A DNA stretch of 64,000 nucleotides from Sphingopyxis sp. MSC1_008 (GTDB lineage: Bacteria > Pseudomonadota > Alphaproteobacteria > Sphingomonadales > Sphingomonadaceae). The notes below the pieces were generated by a model. The model made no database searches. It had not been told where the DNA came from and saw nothing but the letters and a program-made list of their open reading frames with translations. The stretch covers positions 124,001 through 188,000 of the forward strand of contig NZ_JALPRD010000007.1 of assembly GCF_023197165.1 (NCBI RefSeq). Reading direction: 5' to 3'. Below are positions 26,599 to 35,419 of this stretch, one piece after another (positions within the stretch are counted from its first letter, which is position 1; each line of letters starts with the position of its first letter). Position numbers and translations under genes: made by a program.

Positions 26599-26618
26599 GG
26601 ACTAGAAAAGAAGGACCT

Positions 26619-27449
26619 ATGACCAAAGCATTGCGGAATTTCTCCGGCCGGTTCCTGCTCGTGGGCTGCGGCAATATGGCGGGCGCAATGCTCGATCGCT
26701 GGCTGGCGGCGGGTCTCGACCCGGCGCTGGTCGCGATCGTCGATCCCTATGCGACGCCGCGCGCGGGCATCGCCCAGCACGCGTCGCTGGGTGAATGGCA
26801 CGCTGCGGGCGGCAGCGCCGACTGGATCATGCTCGGTATGAAGCCGCAGCAGCTGGGCGATGTCGCCGATGTGCTGGCGCCGCTCGCGACCGGCAAGGTT
26901 CATCTGCTTTCGATCCTCGCCGGCGTGTCGCTCGCCGACCTCGCGGCGCGCTTCCCCGACGCGGGCGCGCAGGTCCGCATCCTGCCGAACCTTGCCGCGC
27001 GCATCGGCGCCGGGGTGTCGGCGGTCGCGACGCTCGGCGATGCCGACGATGCCGCGATCGACGCGCTGCTGGGCACCTTGGGCCAGACGGTGCGGCTCGC
27101 CGATGATTCGACGATGGACCTCGTCACCGCCTTCACCGGCAGCGGCCCTGCTTTCGTCTTTCGCCTGATCGAATCCTATGCCGCCGCGGGCGAACGCCTC
27201 GGCCTGTCCGCCGAAGACGCGTTGGCGCTCGCGACCGCGACGTTCGGCGGCGCGACCGCGCTGCTTGCAGACAGCGGCGAAAAGCCGGGCGTGCTGATCG
27301 CGCAGGTCGCGAGCAAGGGCGGCACGACGCAGGCGGGGCTCGACGTGCTCGACAGCGACGGCCAGCTTGCCGCGCTGCTCACCAACGTGCTGCGCGCGGC
27401 GCGCGACCGCGGGCGCGAGCTTGCGGATATTGCGCGGGGTGAGGGCTGA
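26619..27449 (+). CDS. proC: Pyrroline-5-carboxylate reductase
   Basis: A 276-residue NAD(P)H enzyme that reduces pyrroline-5-carboxylate to proline. The N-terminal Rossmann fold has LLVGCGNMAGAML (13-25), then LGMKPQQ and LAGVSLADLA. The family signature lies near residue 170 (FTGSGPAFVFRLIESYAAAGERLGL) with a late KGGTTQAGLDVL. Intact and of normal length. It begins 20 bases after the phosphatase stop, so the two could share a transcript, without obvious functional link. Confidence 0.96.
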   Translation: MTKALRNFSGRFLLVGCGNMAGAMLDRWLAAGLDPALVAIVDPYATPRAGIAQHASLGEWHAAGGSADWIMLGMKPQQLGDVADVLAPLATGKVHLLSILAGVSLADLAARFPDAGAQVRILPNLAARIGAGVSAVATLGDADDAAIDALLGTLGQTVRLADDSTMDLVTAFTGSGPAFVFRLIESYAAAGERLGLSAEDALALATATFGGATALLADSGEKPGVLIAQVASKGGTTQAGLDVLDSDGQLAALLTNVLRAARDRGRELADIARGEG

Positions 27450-27450
27450 T

Positions 27451-27963
27451 CTAGCCCGCGTCCTTCCCCAGCATCGCGATCCGGCGGCGTTCGCGGGCGG
27501 GGACAAGCGCCTCGCTGACCTGCCAGAACCCCGTCACCGCCTGCTGCCCCGCGTGCGTATAGGCGCGGCTCATCGTGTCGCGCAGCATGCCAAAGATCAC
27601 CGTCTCGGTCGCGCGGCCGGTATCGGTCAGGCGCAGCTCCTTTTGCCGCCGGTCGCGATTGCCCGGGCGCGTCGTCAGATATTCGCGCGCTTCCAGTTCC
27701 TTCACCACCCGGCCGAGCGACTGTTTGGTGATGCCCAGCAAGGCGAGCAGGTCTGAAATCGTCAACCCCGGCTGCCGCGCGATGAAATAGAGCGCGCGGT
27801 AATGCGCGCGGCCGAGCTCCTTTTCGGCGAGCCGCGCATCGATCGCGCGCCACAGCGAGGCGTGGGCGAAAAAGAGGAATTCGATGCCGCGGCGCACTTC
27901 GTCTTCGCGCAAGAAAAGAGCAGAGGCGGCGGGTACTTGTGAAAGAAAATTCTCATCCGGCAT
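27451..27963 (-). CDS. MarR-family transcriptional regulator
   Basis: A 170-residue winged-helix protein. Its recognition region reads LTISDLLALLGITKQSLGRVVKELEAREYLTTRPGNRDRRQKELRLTDTG, the MarR pattern with the wing DRRQK. Flanking helices form the dimer interface. The start at 27963 is divergent from ilvE at 28041, with a 77-base gap that probably holds overlapping promoters, so it may control ilvE or itself. The ligand is unknown. It is convergent with proC; the stops are 1 base apart. Confidence 0.9.
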   Translation of the reverse strand: MPDENFLSQVPAASALFLREDEVRRGIEFLFFAHASLWRAIDARLAEKELGRAHYRALYFIARQPGLTISDLLALLGITKQSLGRVVKELEAREYLTTRPGNRDRRQKELRLTDTGRATETVIFGMLRDTMSRAYTHAGQQAVTGFWQVSEALVPARERRRIAMLGKDAG

Positions 27964-28040
27964 AGTCGCTACCGTTGCGCGCGCCGCCGGTCTTTGGCAA
28001 GAGGCCCGCTCCACAAACCAGCAAACACAGGTGTTTTCGC

Positions 28041-29126
28041 ATGTCCGCTCCCGCCTTCACCCATCTGCCGCACCCCAATCTGATCGCGGACGATGTACGG
28101 GCGGCGGCGGTCGCCGATCCGGCGTTCGGGCGCGTCTTCACCGATCATATGGTGTCGATCCGCTATACCGAGGGGCAGGGCTGGCACGATGCGCAGGTGA
28201 TGCCGCGCGGCCCGCTGTCGCTCGATCCCGCGACCGCGGTGCTCCATTATGCGCAGGAAATCTTCGAAGGACTGAAGGCGTACCGCCTCGACGACGGCTC
28301 GATGGCGCTGTTCCGCGTCGAGGCCAATGCCGCGCGCTTCAACGCCAGCGCGCGCCGCATGGCGATGGCCGAACTGCCCGAGGAACTGTTCATCGCCGCG
28401 GTGAAGGAAGCCGTCGCCGCCGACGCGCACTGGTTCCCGCCGGTCGAGGGCGGCGCGCTGTATCTGCGCCCCTTCATGTTCGCGAGCGAAGTGTTCCTCG
28501 GCGTGAAGCCGGCGGCCGAATATCAGTTCCTCGTCATCACCTCGCCGGTGGGCAATTATTTCAAGTCGGGCGCCCCCGCGATCTCGCTCTGGGTGTCGGA
28601 AGACTATACCCGCGCCGCGCCGGGCGGCACCGGCGCCGCGAAATGCGGCGGCAACTATGCCTCCAGCCTCGTCGCGCAGCGCGAGGCGATCGCCAAGGGG
28701 CACGACCAGGTCGTCTTCCTCGACGCCGCCGAACGTCGCTGGATCGAGGAACTGGGCGGCATGAACATGTTCTTCGTTTTCGACGACGGCAGCATCGTCA
28801 CCCCGCCGCTGACGGGCACGATCCTGCCCGGCATCACGCGCGACACGATCATCACGCTGGCGCGCGACGCCGGGCTGACGGTGCGCGAGGAACCCTATGC
28901 GATCGACCAGTGGCAGGCCGATGCCGAGAGCGGCAAGCTGACCGAAAGCTTCGCCTGCGGCACCGCCGCGGTGGTGACCCCGGTGGGCAAGGTCACGCGT
29001 GGCGAGAGCAGCTTCACGATCGGCGCCGGCGGCCCGGGACAAGTGACAACGAAGCTCAAGGACAAGCTGGTCGACATCCAACGCGGCCGCGCCGCCGATC
29101 CGCACGGCTGGGTGACGCGCCTCTAG
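28041..29126 (+). CDS. ilvE: Branched-chain amino acid aminotransferase
   Basis: A 361-residue fold-type IV PLP enzyme that interconverts Val, Leu and Ile with their 2-oxo acids. The PLP lysine is Lys201 in AAKCGGNYASSL. Conserved LHYAQEIFEGLKAYR (about 72-86), LRPFMFASE and the late SFACGTAAVVTPVG complete the family pattern. Length fits the longer BCAT II subgroup. The start MSAPAFTHLPHPN is preferred to an upstream in-frame ATG at 27975 inside the promoter region. The divergent MarR gene may regulate it. Confidence 0.96.
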   Translation: MSAPAFTHLPHPNLIADDVRAAAVADPAFGRVFTDHMVSIRYTEGQGWHDAQVMPRGPLSLDPATAVLHYAQEIFEGLKAYRLDDGSMALFRVEANAARFNASARRMAMAELPEELFIAAVKEAVAADAHWFPPVEGGALYLRPFMFASEVFLGVKPAAEYQFLVITSPVGNYFKSGAPAISLWVSEDYTRAAPGGTGAAKCGGNYASSLVAQREAIAKGHDQVVFLDAAERRWIEELGGMNMFFVFDDGSIVTPPLTGTILPGITRDTIITLARDAGLTVREEPYAIDQWQADAESGKLTESFACGTAAVVTPVGKVTRGESSFTIGAGGPGQVTTKLKDKLVDIQRGRAADPHGWVTRL

Positions 29127-29181
29127 TCGCGACCTTGCCAATCATGCGGCGCGCGTTATAGACGCGCTCGCACCGGCCCGT

Positions 29182-29256
29182 TGGGGCGTCGCCAAGTGGT
29201 AAGGCAGCGGCTTTTGATGCCGCCATTCGCAGGTTCGAATCCTGCCGCCCCAGCCA
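29182..29256 (+). tRNA. tRNA-Gln (anticodon TTG)
   Basis: Acceptor stem TGGGGCG (29182-29188) pairs with CGCCCCA (29246-29252). The D loop contains AAGTGGTAAGGC. The anticodon stem GCGGC/GCCGC encloses the loop TTTTGAT with anticodon TTG at 29214-29216. The T arm holds GGTTCGAATCC. The discriminator G and an encoded CCA complete the 75-base gene. Confidence 0.97.
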
Positions 29257-29461
29257 GCCGGTGTCTGACTTGCCGCTTTCAAGCGCAAGGCGCTCCGCTT
29301 GCCGGAACATGGTGATGTTCCTCGGCAAATGCTGCGAGGATGTTTTCAAGTTGCCCGGCGCTGAGACGATACCGCGCTACCTAGTGCGGCGGCTTTCCCG
29401 CACCTGAAAGTCGATCATTTGGTGTCGAAAACGGCGGGATAGCGCGCGTTGCCCCAAGACC

Positions 29462-29500
29462 AAAAAAAAGGGAGGGCCCCAGGGGACCCTCCCTTTTTCT
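29462..29500 (-). terminator. Strong bidirectional-looking intrinsic terminator
   Basis: GGGAGGG-CCCC and GGGG-CCCTCCC arms form a GC-rich stem. On the minus strand it is followed by eight T (AAAAAAAA at 29462-29469); on the plus strand by TTTTTCTTT. It lies 16 bases past the TonB receptor stop and also would stop plus-strand readthrough from ilvE/tRNA-Gln. Confidence 0.92.
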
Positions 29501-29515
29501 TTCATTTGCCCCGCG

Positions 29516-32500
29516 TCACTTCATCTTGAAGCGCACGCCTACGCGGAAGGTGCGGCCTAGCAGGTCGGAAAAAGTGCTGTTCGCCGCGAGGCCGGTTTCG
29601 GGCAGCAGCAACGGATCGGCGTCGAACAAATTGGTGACGTTGAAGAAGAACTCGGCCTCCGATCCGCTCTTGACGCTGACCTTCTGCGTCAGGTTGAGAT
29701 CGACGTAGAAGGTCCCCTTGACGTGGTTATTGTCATAGGTCGGGAACTGGCTGGTCGAGGTCGGGCACCCGGTGGTGCATTCGATCGCGTTGGCCAGATA
29801 TTTGCCCGAACTGACGCCGCGGCCGACGACGGTGCCCGAGAAGGTCGGCGTCTCGTAATTGAGGCTGGTACGGAAAATCCATTTCGGGGTGCTGGCCTGG
29901 CCGCCGTTCGCGCCGACGGTGTTGACCGGCGTGACGCCGGCGATGCCGGTATCCGAGAGATTTTCGATATAGCGCGTCGCGGTGCCGCGTAGCGTGATGC
30001 TGCTTTCCCCGCCGACCGGCAGGCGATAGGCGGCGTCGAAGTCGATGCCGCGCACCAGCTTGCTGACGAAGTTGAACGGCTGGCTGCGGATCAGCAGGTA
30101 CGGCACGCGCGGCGGGCCCGGCTGCGCACGCGCCGGATCCTCGGTGATCGCGTCGCAATATTCCTGCCGTCCCTCGTCGCAGCGATTGACGATTTCCTGC
30201 GCCGTGATCGTGTCGATCGCATCCTCAAGGTCGATGCGGAAATAATCGACCGAGGCCGAGAAGCCGGGCAGGAAGCGCGGCGTGACCACCGCACCGATAT
30301 TCCATGAATCGGCCTTTTCCGGCTTGAGGTCGGGGTTGCCCGTCGTCAGGCCCGAATAGGGGAAGAACTGCGGACCGTTGGCCAGGTCCGGCGTGAAGGC
30401 CGGGTTGCGCACCGAATCGCTGTTCGCCGTGCCCGCCTGGAACAGCTCGTTGAGGTTCGGCGCGCGAATGTCGCGCGACCGCGTCACGCGGAAACGGATA
30501 TCCTCGATCGGTGCCCATGTTGCACCTAGCTTCCAGGTGGTGACATAGCCCGAGGTCGAATAGTCGGTCGCGCGCACCGCACCGTTGAATTCGAGGCCGA
30601 GGCCCAGCGGGACCACGGTCTCGAGATAGGCTTCCTTCACATTATAGCTGCCCTTGAACGGCAGATAATTGCCGACCGACCAGGCGTTCGTCGTCGTGCC
30701 GTTGGGATTGATGGTCGGCTGAAACTCGGTCGGCACGCTGCCGCGGATCTTCTCCTTGCGATATTCGCCGCCGATCGCGATGCTGACATCGCCCGCCCAG
30801 GTCGCAAACGGCGTCAGCGACAGGTTGGCGCCGGTGACGAACTGTTCCAGCGTCTGCTTGCGATAGGGATCGCCGAGGACATAGTCGATCGCCGCCGAAC
30901 TGGCGACGCCAAGGCCGAGGCGGTTGAGCGGCACGCAGTTCGGATCATTGTTCGTGGTGCTGGCATCGACGTTGATCAGGCACTGGATCGAGCCGGCGGC
31001 ATAGCCGCCCGCGTTGCCGGCCGGTGCGAAGGCCGCGTCGGTCGCGTTTCTCATGCGGGTGACATGCATGATGTTGCGGAGCTGTTCGCGGAGGTCCGAC
31101 CGGCCATATTGGCCATAGACGTCCCAGCGCGCCGCCTTGCCAAACGCGTCGAATTCGCCCTCGGCGCCGACGACATAACGCTGGACCTCGCGCTTGTTGT
31201 TGATGCCGCGGAACGGCAGGTCCGCTGCCGTGGTCGTGATGCTGACGCTGGTGACGCCCGCGAGCCGTGCCGCACCCAGCGTCTGCAGCGCAAAGGCGTT
31301 GCAGGTGGTCGGGACCGGGATGGTCGTGCAGCCGGTCGTGTCGAGCGTCGCCGAGCCGAGGTTGGGACCGGCGTTGAAGAAGACTTCCTGCTTGTTGTAT
31401 GACCCTTCGGCAAAGATTTCGACGCCGTCGGCGACTTCATAGCTCAGGCGGCCATAGGCGCCCCAGCGATCGTCCTTCGGGGCGAGGCCGATGCGGCGGC
31501 CCGAATCATTGACCCGCCAGTCGCCGCCGACCGTGCGCGTCACCGCGGCGCTGCCGCCCAGCGCCGGCGAGTTGAACGAACCATAGTTGAACTGATTGAC
31601 CTGACCATTCACGCCGAAATAGAGGCCGCGCAGCGCGTTGTTGTTGCCGACCGAACCCGTGATGAAGCCGCCCGGCGCCTGGTTGGTCTGGCCGGCGTTC
31701 TCGCGGAAGGTGATGAATTGCGGCAGGCCGTTACCCGCGACATAGGCGGGGTTCTGAAAAGCCAGATAGCCCCGGTGGTTCCATGGCCGGTCGTTCGGGT
31801 CGACTTCGTAAATGCCGTCCTGGTGCGCGAGCTCGGCGTTGAAGACGAAATGGCCGCGGTTGTCGGCGAAGGACATGCCGCCCGCGATGCTGCCCGAATA
31901 GTTGAAGCCGTCGCCCTTGTCAGTCAGGCCGATGTCGCCCGTGATGCGCAGCCCCTCCATCTTCTTGTTGAGGACGAAGTTGACCACGCCGGTGACGGCG
32001 TCCGAACCATAGGCCGACGATGCACCCCCGGTGACCACCTCGACGCGATCGACCAGCGCTTGCGGGATCGTGTTGATGTCGACCCAGCCGAAGATCGTCG
32101 AACCGACCGAACGGCGGCCGTCGATGAGAACGAGCACGCGGTTTTCGCCGAGATTGCGCATGTTGAGCGCGTTGATGCCCGCCGAACCGTTCGAGATGTT
32201 CAGGCGCGAATTGGCGGGCTTTGTCGAGCCGGCAAGCTGGGGCATCTGGTTGACGAAGTCGGCGATGTTATTCGACGGCGAGGTGTTCTGGATGTCTTGC
32301 TGCGTCAGCACGACCAGCGGGGTCGGCGCTTGGAAGCCGTCGCGCGCGACGCGCGAGCCGGTGACGATGATCTGGTCGCCGGGCGCGGCTTCGACGCTTT
32401 CGGCGGCGGTGGTCGCCTCCTGCGCCAGCGCCGGCGCGCCGTGGACCAGCGCGAGTGCGGTCATCGCCACACCCAAATGGCCCTTGCGGCGCAGCGGTCG

Positions 32501-32524
32501 ACGAATAGGTTCAAAATTACGCAT
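29516..32524 (-). CDS. TonB-dependent outer membrane receptor
   Basis: A 1002-residue receptor. Signal peptide ends near ALAQ (about 35). A TonB-box-like DQIIVTGSR (about 51-59) leads into the plug domain (DIQNTSPSNNIADFVNQMPQL, VLVLIDGRRSVGST, VEVVTGGASSAYGSDAVTGVVNFVLNK). The C-terminal beta barrel ends in FRVGVRFKMK with a terminal aromatic-rich strand. This is the large plug-barrel type common in sphingomonads for peptides or polyphenolic substrates rather than a classical siderophore receptor; the substrate is unknown. It is transcribed away from a penicillin-acylase-family gene across a 395-base gap, suggesting a shared substrate. The start at 32524 gives the proper signal peptide. Confidence 0.92.
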   Translation of the reverse strand: MRNFEPIRRPLRRKGHLGVAMTALALVHGAPALAQEATTAAESVEAAPGDQIIVTGSRVARDGFQAPTPLVVLTQQDIQNTSPSNNIADFVNQMPQLAGSTKPANSRLNISNGSAGINALNMRNLGENRVLVLIDGRRSVGSTIFGWVDINTIPQALVDRVEVVTGGASSAYGSDAVTGVVNFVLNKKMEGLRITGDIGLTDKGDGFNYSGSIAGGMSFADNRGHFVFNAELAHQDGIYEVDPNDRPWNHRGYLAFQNPAYVAGNGLPQFITFRENAGQTNQAPGGFITGSVGNNNALRGLYFGVNGQVNQFNYGSFNSPALGGSAAVTRTVGGDWRVNDSGRRIGLAPKDDRWGAYGRLSYEVADGVEIFAEGSYNKQEVFFNAGPNLGSATLDTTGCTTIPVPTTCNAFALQTLGAARLAGVTSVSITTTAADLPFRGINNKREVQRYVVGAEGEFDAFGKAARWDVYGQYGRSDLREQLRNIMHVTRMRNATDAAFAPAGNAGGYAAGSIQCLINVDASTTNNDPNCVPLNRLGLGVASSAAIDYVLGDPYRKQTLEQFVTGANLSLTPFATWAGDVSIAIGGEYRKEKIRGSVPTEFQPTINPNGTTTNAWSVGNYLPFKGSYNVKEAYLETVVPLGLGLEFNGAVRATDYSTSGYVTTWKLGATWAPIEDIRFRVTRSRDIRAPNLNELFQAGTANSDSVRNPAFTPDLANGPQFFPYSGLTTGNPDLKPEKADSWNIGAVVTPRFLPGFSASVDYFRIDLEDAIDTITAQEIVNRCDEGRQEYCDAITEDPARAQPGPPRVPYLLIRSQPFNFVSKLVRGIDFDAAYRLPVGGESSITLRGTATRYIENLSDTGIAGVTPVNTVGANGGQASTPKWIFRTSLNYETPTFSGTVVGRGVSSGKYLANAIECTTGCPTSTSQFPTYDNNHVKGTFYVDLNLTQKVSVKSGSEAEFFFNVTNLFDADPLLLPETGLAANSTFSDLLGRTFRVGVRFKMK

Positions 32525-32919
32525 ATCAGCAGTCCCCTTTTTACCCAGGGCCAAGCCGCACACCGCCCGAGGCGTGCCCCGGCGCCGTGCCGGGCTGGCT
32601 GCCCTATTTGTCCCACCTGACCAATTGGCGGATGCTTGGCCCGCCTTCTTATATTATTTAGTGATATTCGTTGTCCGGTCCGGCCGTCGTCGCAGCCAAG
32701 GCGCGCAGACAGCCGGTTTCGTGACAACGAGGTTACAGGGTGGTTGCGGGGGGTCAACAGCTTGGCCGCTAACCTGGCGATATGGACATATAGCCCGAAG
32801 ATATGGCGTCGCTGAATAGCTTGCAGTTATAGGACGCAGCCCGCTTGCTATGGCCCTGCGGCGCGATGCTGCGATAGGGTCACGCTTCGTCATCTTCATA
32901 TCTAATCGGGGAGGGCCTG
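32525..32919. other. 395-base divergent intergenic region
   Basis: No gene is seen. An AT-rich island at about 32649-32672 (TTATATTATTTAGTGATATT) is the best candidate for the TonB receptor promoter. A second AT-rich stretch with GATATGG and CATATAG repeats lies at about 32779-32804. GGGGAGGG just before 32920 is the acylase ribosome site. No convincing -35/-10 pair could be assigned. Confidence 0.5.
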
Positions 32920-35304
32920 TTGATCCAGCGCCGCGCGTTTTTGCTGGCTTCGGTCGCGCTTGTCGCGATGCCGGGAAGCCTTTTGGCGAACCCCAGGGTC
33001 AAGGGCGCTGCGCAAACGATCGGCCTGTCCGGCGCGCGTGCGCCGATTGAGGTGATCGAAGACGAGCTGGGGGTGCCGCACGTCCGCGCCGCCTCGCCGC
33101 ACGACGCCTTCTTTGGCCAAGGCTATCTCGTCGCGCGCGACCGGCTGTTTCAGATGGACATGGGGTATCGCCGCGATATGGGGCGGATGGCCGAAGCCTT
33201 CGGGCCGCGTTTCGTCGCCGCGGACAAGGCGGCGCGGCTCTTCCTCTATCGCGGCGATATCGATGCCGAACTCGCGGCGCTGCCGGCGGACGTGCTCGAA
33301 TGCGCGCGCGGCTATGTCGCCGGGGTCAACGCCCGGATCGCTGAACTCGCCGCCGATCCGGCGCAGCTGCCGCTCGAATATGGCATCTTGGGGATCAGCC
33401 CGCTGCGCTGGGAGATCGCCGACCTGGTGCGGGGTCGCGGCATCGGTATGGGCGACGCCGACGACGAGGTGCGCCGCGCGCAACTGCAGGCGCGCGGGCT
33501 GCTCGACGCCGATCAGCTGATGGTGCCGCTGCGCCCCGCCTGGTCCTTCACCGTGCCCAAAGGGCTCGATGTCGCGGCAGTGAGCGACGCCGACCTCGGC
33601 GTCCTCGATCCTGCAAACCGCCCGATGGATTTCGATCCGGTGCAGGAAGCATCGCTCGACCCCGAACAACGTTGGACCGATCGCTTCGCACTCGGCAGCA
33701 ATGCGTGGACCGTTTCGCCGTCGCGCAGCGCGACCGGACGGCCGATCCTCGCCAACGATCCGCATCTCGGCATCGGCCGCGCCAGCCCGCGGCATATGTG
33801 CCATCTTTCGGCGCCGGGGCTCGATGTCATCGGCGCGGGCGCGCCGGGGCTGCCCGGGATCATGCAGGGGCATACCGACCGCTTCGCCTTTGGCCGCACC
33901 AATTTCCATATCGACCAGACCGACCTGTTCATCCTGCGCACCAAGGAGGGCGATCCCGGCCGCTATTGGCACAAGGGCAAGTGGAAGGCGTTCGAGACCT
34001 TCGAGGACGAGATTGCGGTCAAGGGCGCGCCGAGCGAGCGCGTGACTTTGCGTTATGCCGCGGGCCGCCCGATCGTGTCGGACGACGCCGCGCGCAATCG
34101 CGCCGTTGCGTTCGCCACCGTCAGTATGCTGCCCGGCGCCAACCAGCGGTTCGCGATCATCGCGATCAACCTGTCGAAGGACTGGGCATCGCTGCGGCAG
34201 GCGTTCAAGCTGCACGTGTCGCCGACCAACCTTCATTATGCCGATATCGACGGCAACACCGGCTGGCAGACGATCGGTTTCACCCCGCGCCGGCCGAAGC
34301 ACGACGGGCTGTTCCCCGCGCCCGGCGATGGCGATTTCGACTGGACGGGTATCTTGCCGGTCGAGGATATGCCCCACGTCTATAACCCGCGCGAAGGCTG
34401 GTTCGCCTCGGCAAACCAGATGAACCTGCCCGCGGGCTATCCGTATCGCGAGCGGATCATCAGCTTCAGCTGGAGCGACCCCTTCCGCTACGATCGCGTC
34501 GCCGAGGTGCTGCGCAGCCAGCCGAAGCACCGGATCGAGGACAGCATCGCGCTGCAGCACGACGTCCAGTCGCTTCCCGCGCGCGCGCTGCTAAAGCTGC
34601 TTCCCGCCAATCCCACGCAAGCAGCCGCCCCCGCGGCCGCATTGCTCCGGCGATGGGATTGCGGGATCGAGGCGGATAGCGCCGCTGCGCTGCTTTATGA
34701 AATGGTGATGCCGGCGCTATCGACGGCCTTTTACGACCGGATCGTGCCCGCGGGTGCGCGCGACCTGATCGCGTCGGTCAATCTGTCGGAAATGCTGCGC
34801 CTCCTCGCCGCGCCCGACAAAAGGCTGGGCGCCGATCCCGCCGCCGCGCGCGACGCGCTGGTCGACGGCGCGCTGGCGGCCGGATGGGCAAAGGCCGTCG
34901 AACTCGGCGGGCCTGATCCGGCGCGCTGGAAATGGGGCGACCTGCACCGCGTCACGATTGCGCATCCGTTGTCGTCGAACCCGGCGATCGCGGCGGCATT
35001 CCCCCGGATCGAGGGTGGGCGGTCGGGCGGCGACGGGACGACGCCGATGGCGCGCGGCTTCAATCCCAAGCGCAGTTACAACGTGTCACATGGCGCAAGC
35101 TATCTGTTCGTCGCCGACGTCGGCGCATGGGACAACAGCCGCTTCCTGCTGCTGCCTGGCCAGTCCGCCGATCCGCGCTCGTCGCGCTATCGCGACTTTT
35201 ATCCTTACTGGCTCGCGGGGGCGATGCAGCCCTTGTGGTTCAGCAAGGCGGCGGTCGACCGGCATGCGGCGGGGCGGCTGGTTCTGACGCCTGCGGCTGG
35301 ATGA
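32920..35304 (+). CDS. Penicillin acylase family protein (Ntn hydrolase)
   Basis: A 794-residue precursor starting at TTG after GGGGAGGG. N-terminal signal peptide (RRAFLLASVALVAMPGSLLA). The alpha-chain region (about 28-240) has the family opening IEVIEDELGVPHVRA and GQGYLVARDRLFQMD. After autocatalytic processing the beta chain would begin at nucleophile Ser260 in LGSNAW, followed by PILANDPHLG and GIMQGHTDRFAFG. Family members cleave amide-linked acyl groups from beta-lactams, homoserine lactones or peptides in the periplasm. The substrate here is not evident. The divergent TonB receptor may import it. Quorum quenching and lipopeptide cleavage are both possible. Confidence 0.9.
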   Translation: MIQRRAFLLASVALVAMPGSLLANPRVKGAAQTIGLSGARAPIEVIEDELGVPHVRAASPHDAFFGQGYLVARDRLFQMDMGYRRDMGRMAEAFGPRFVAADKAARLFLYRGDIDAELAALPADVLECARGYVAGVNARIAELAADPAQLPLEYGILGISPLRWEIADLVRGRGIGMGDADDEVRRAQLQARGLLDADQLMVPLRPAWSFTVPKGLDVAAVSDADLGVLDPANRPMDFDPVQEASLDPEQRWTDRFALGSNAWTVSPSRSATGRPILANDPHLGIGRASPRHMCHLSAPGLDVIGAGAPGLPGIMQGHTDRFAFGRTNFHIDQTDLFILRTKEGDPGRYWHKGKWKAFETFEDEIAVKGAPSERVTLRYAAGRPIVSDDAARNRAVAFATVSMLPGANQRFAIIAINLSKDWASLRQAFKLHVSPTNLHYADIDGNTGWQTIGFTPRRPKHDGLFPAPGDGDFDWTGILPVEDMPHVYNPREGWFASANQMNLPAGYPYRERIISFSWSDPFRYDRVAEVLRSQPKHRIEDSIALQHDVQSLPARALLKLLPANPTQAAAPAAALLRRWDCGIEADSAAALLYEMVMPALSTAFYDRIVPAGARDLIASVNLSEMLRLLAAPDKRLGADPAAARDALVDGALAAGWAKAVELGGPDPARWKWGDLHRVTIAHPLSSNPAIAAAFPRIEGGRSGGDGTTPMARGFNPKRSYNVSHGASYLFVADVGAWDNSRFLLLPGQSADPRSSRYRDFYPYWLAGAMQPLWFSKAAVDRHAAGRLVLTPAAG

Positions 35305-35323
35305 CCTAAGCCTACCCACCAAA

Positions 35324-35407
35324 TCCGTTCGCATCGAGCGAAGTCGAGATGCCCCTCGGCCTTGCACTATCCCGACGGGTGTCTCGACTTCACTCGACAC
35401 GAACGGA
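35324..35407. repeat. Imperfect inverted repeat
   Basis: Arms of about 31 bases (35324-35354 and 35377-35407), built around TCCGTTCG...CGAAGTCGAGA and TCTCGACTTC...CGAACGGA, are complementary with several mismatches. It lies between the convergent acylase and PBP4 genes and may act as a two-way terminator. A shorter related sequence (CCGTTCGTGTCGAGCGAACGG) occurs at about 1831-1852. Confidence 0.75.
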
Positions 35408-35419
35408 CGAAGTCGTGTT

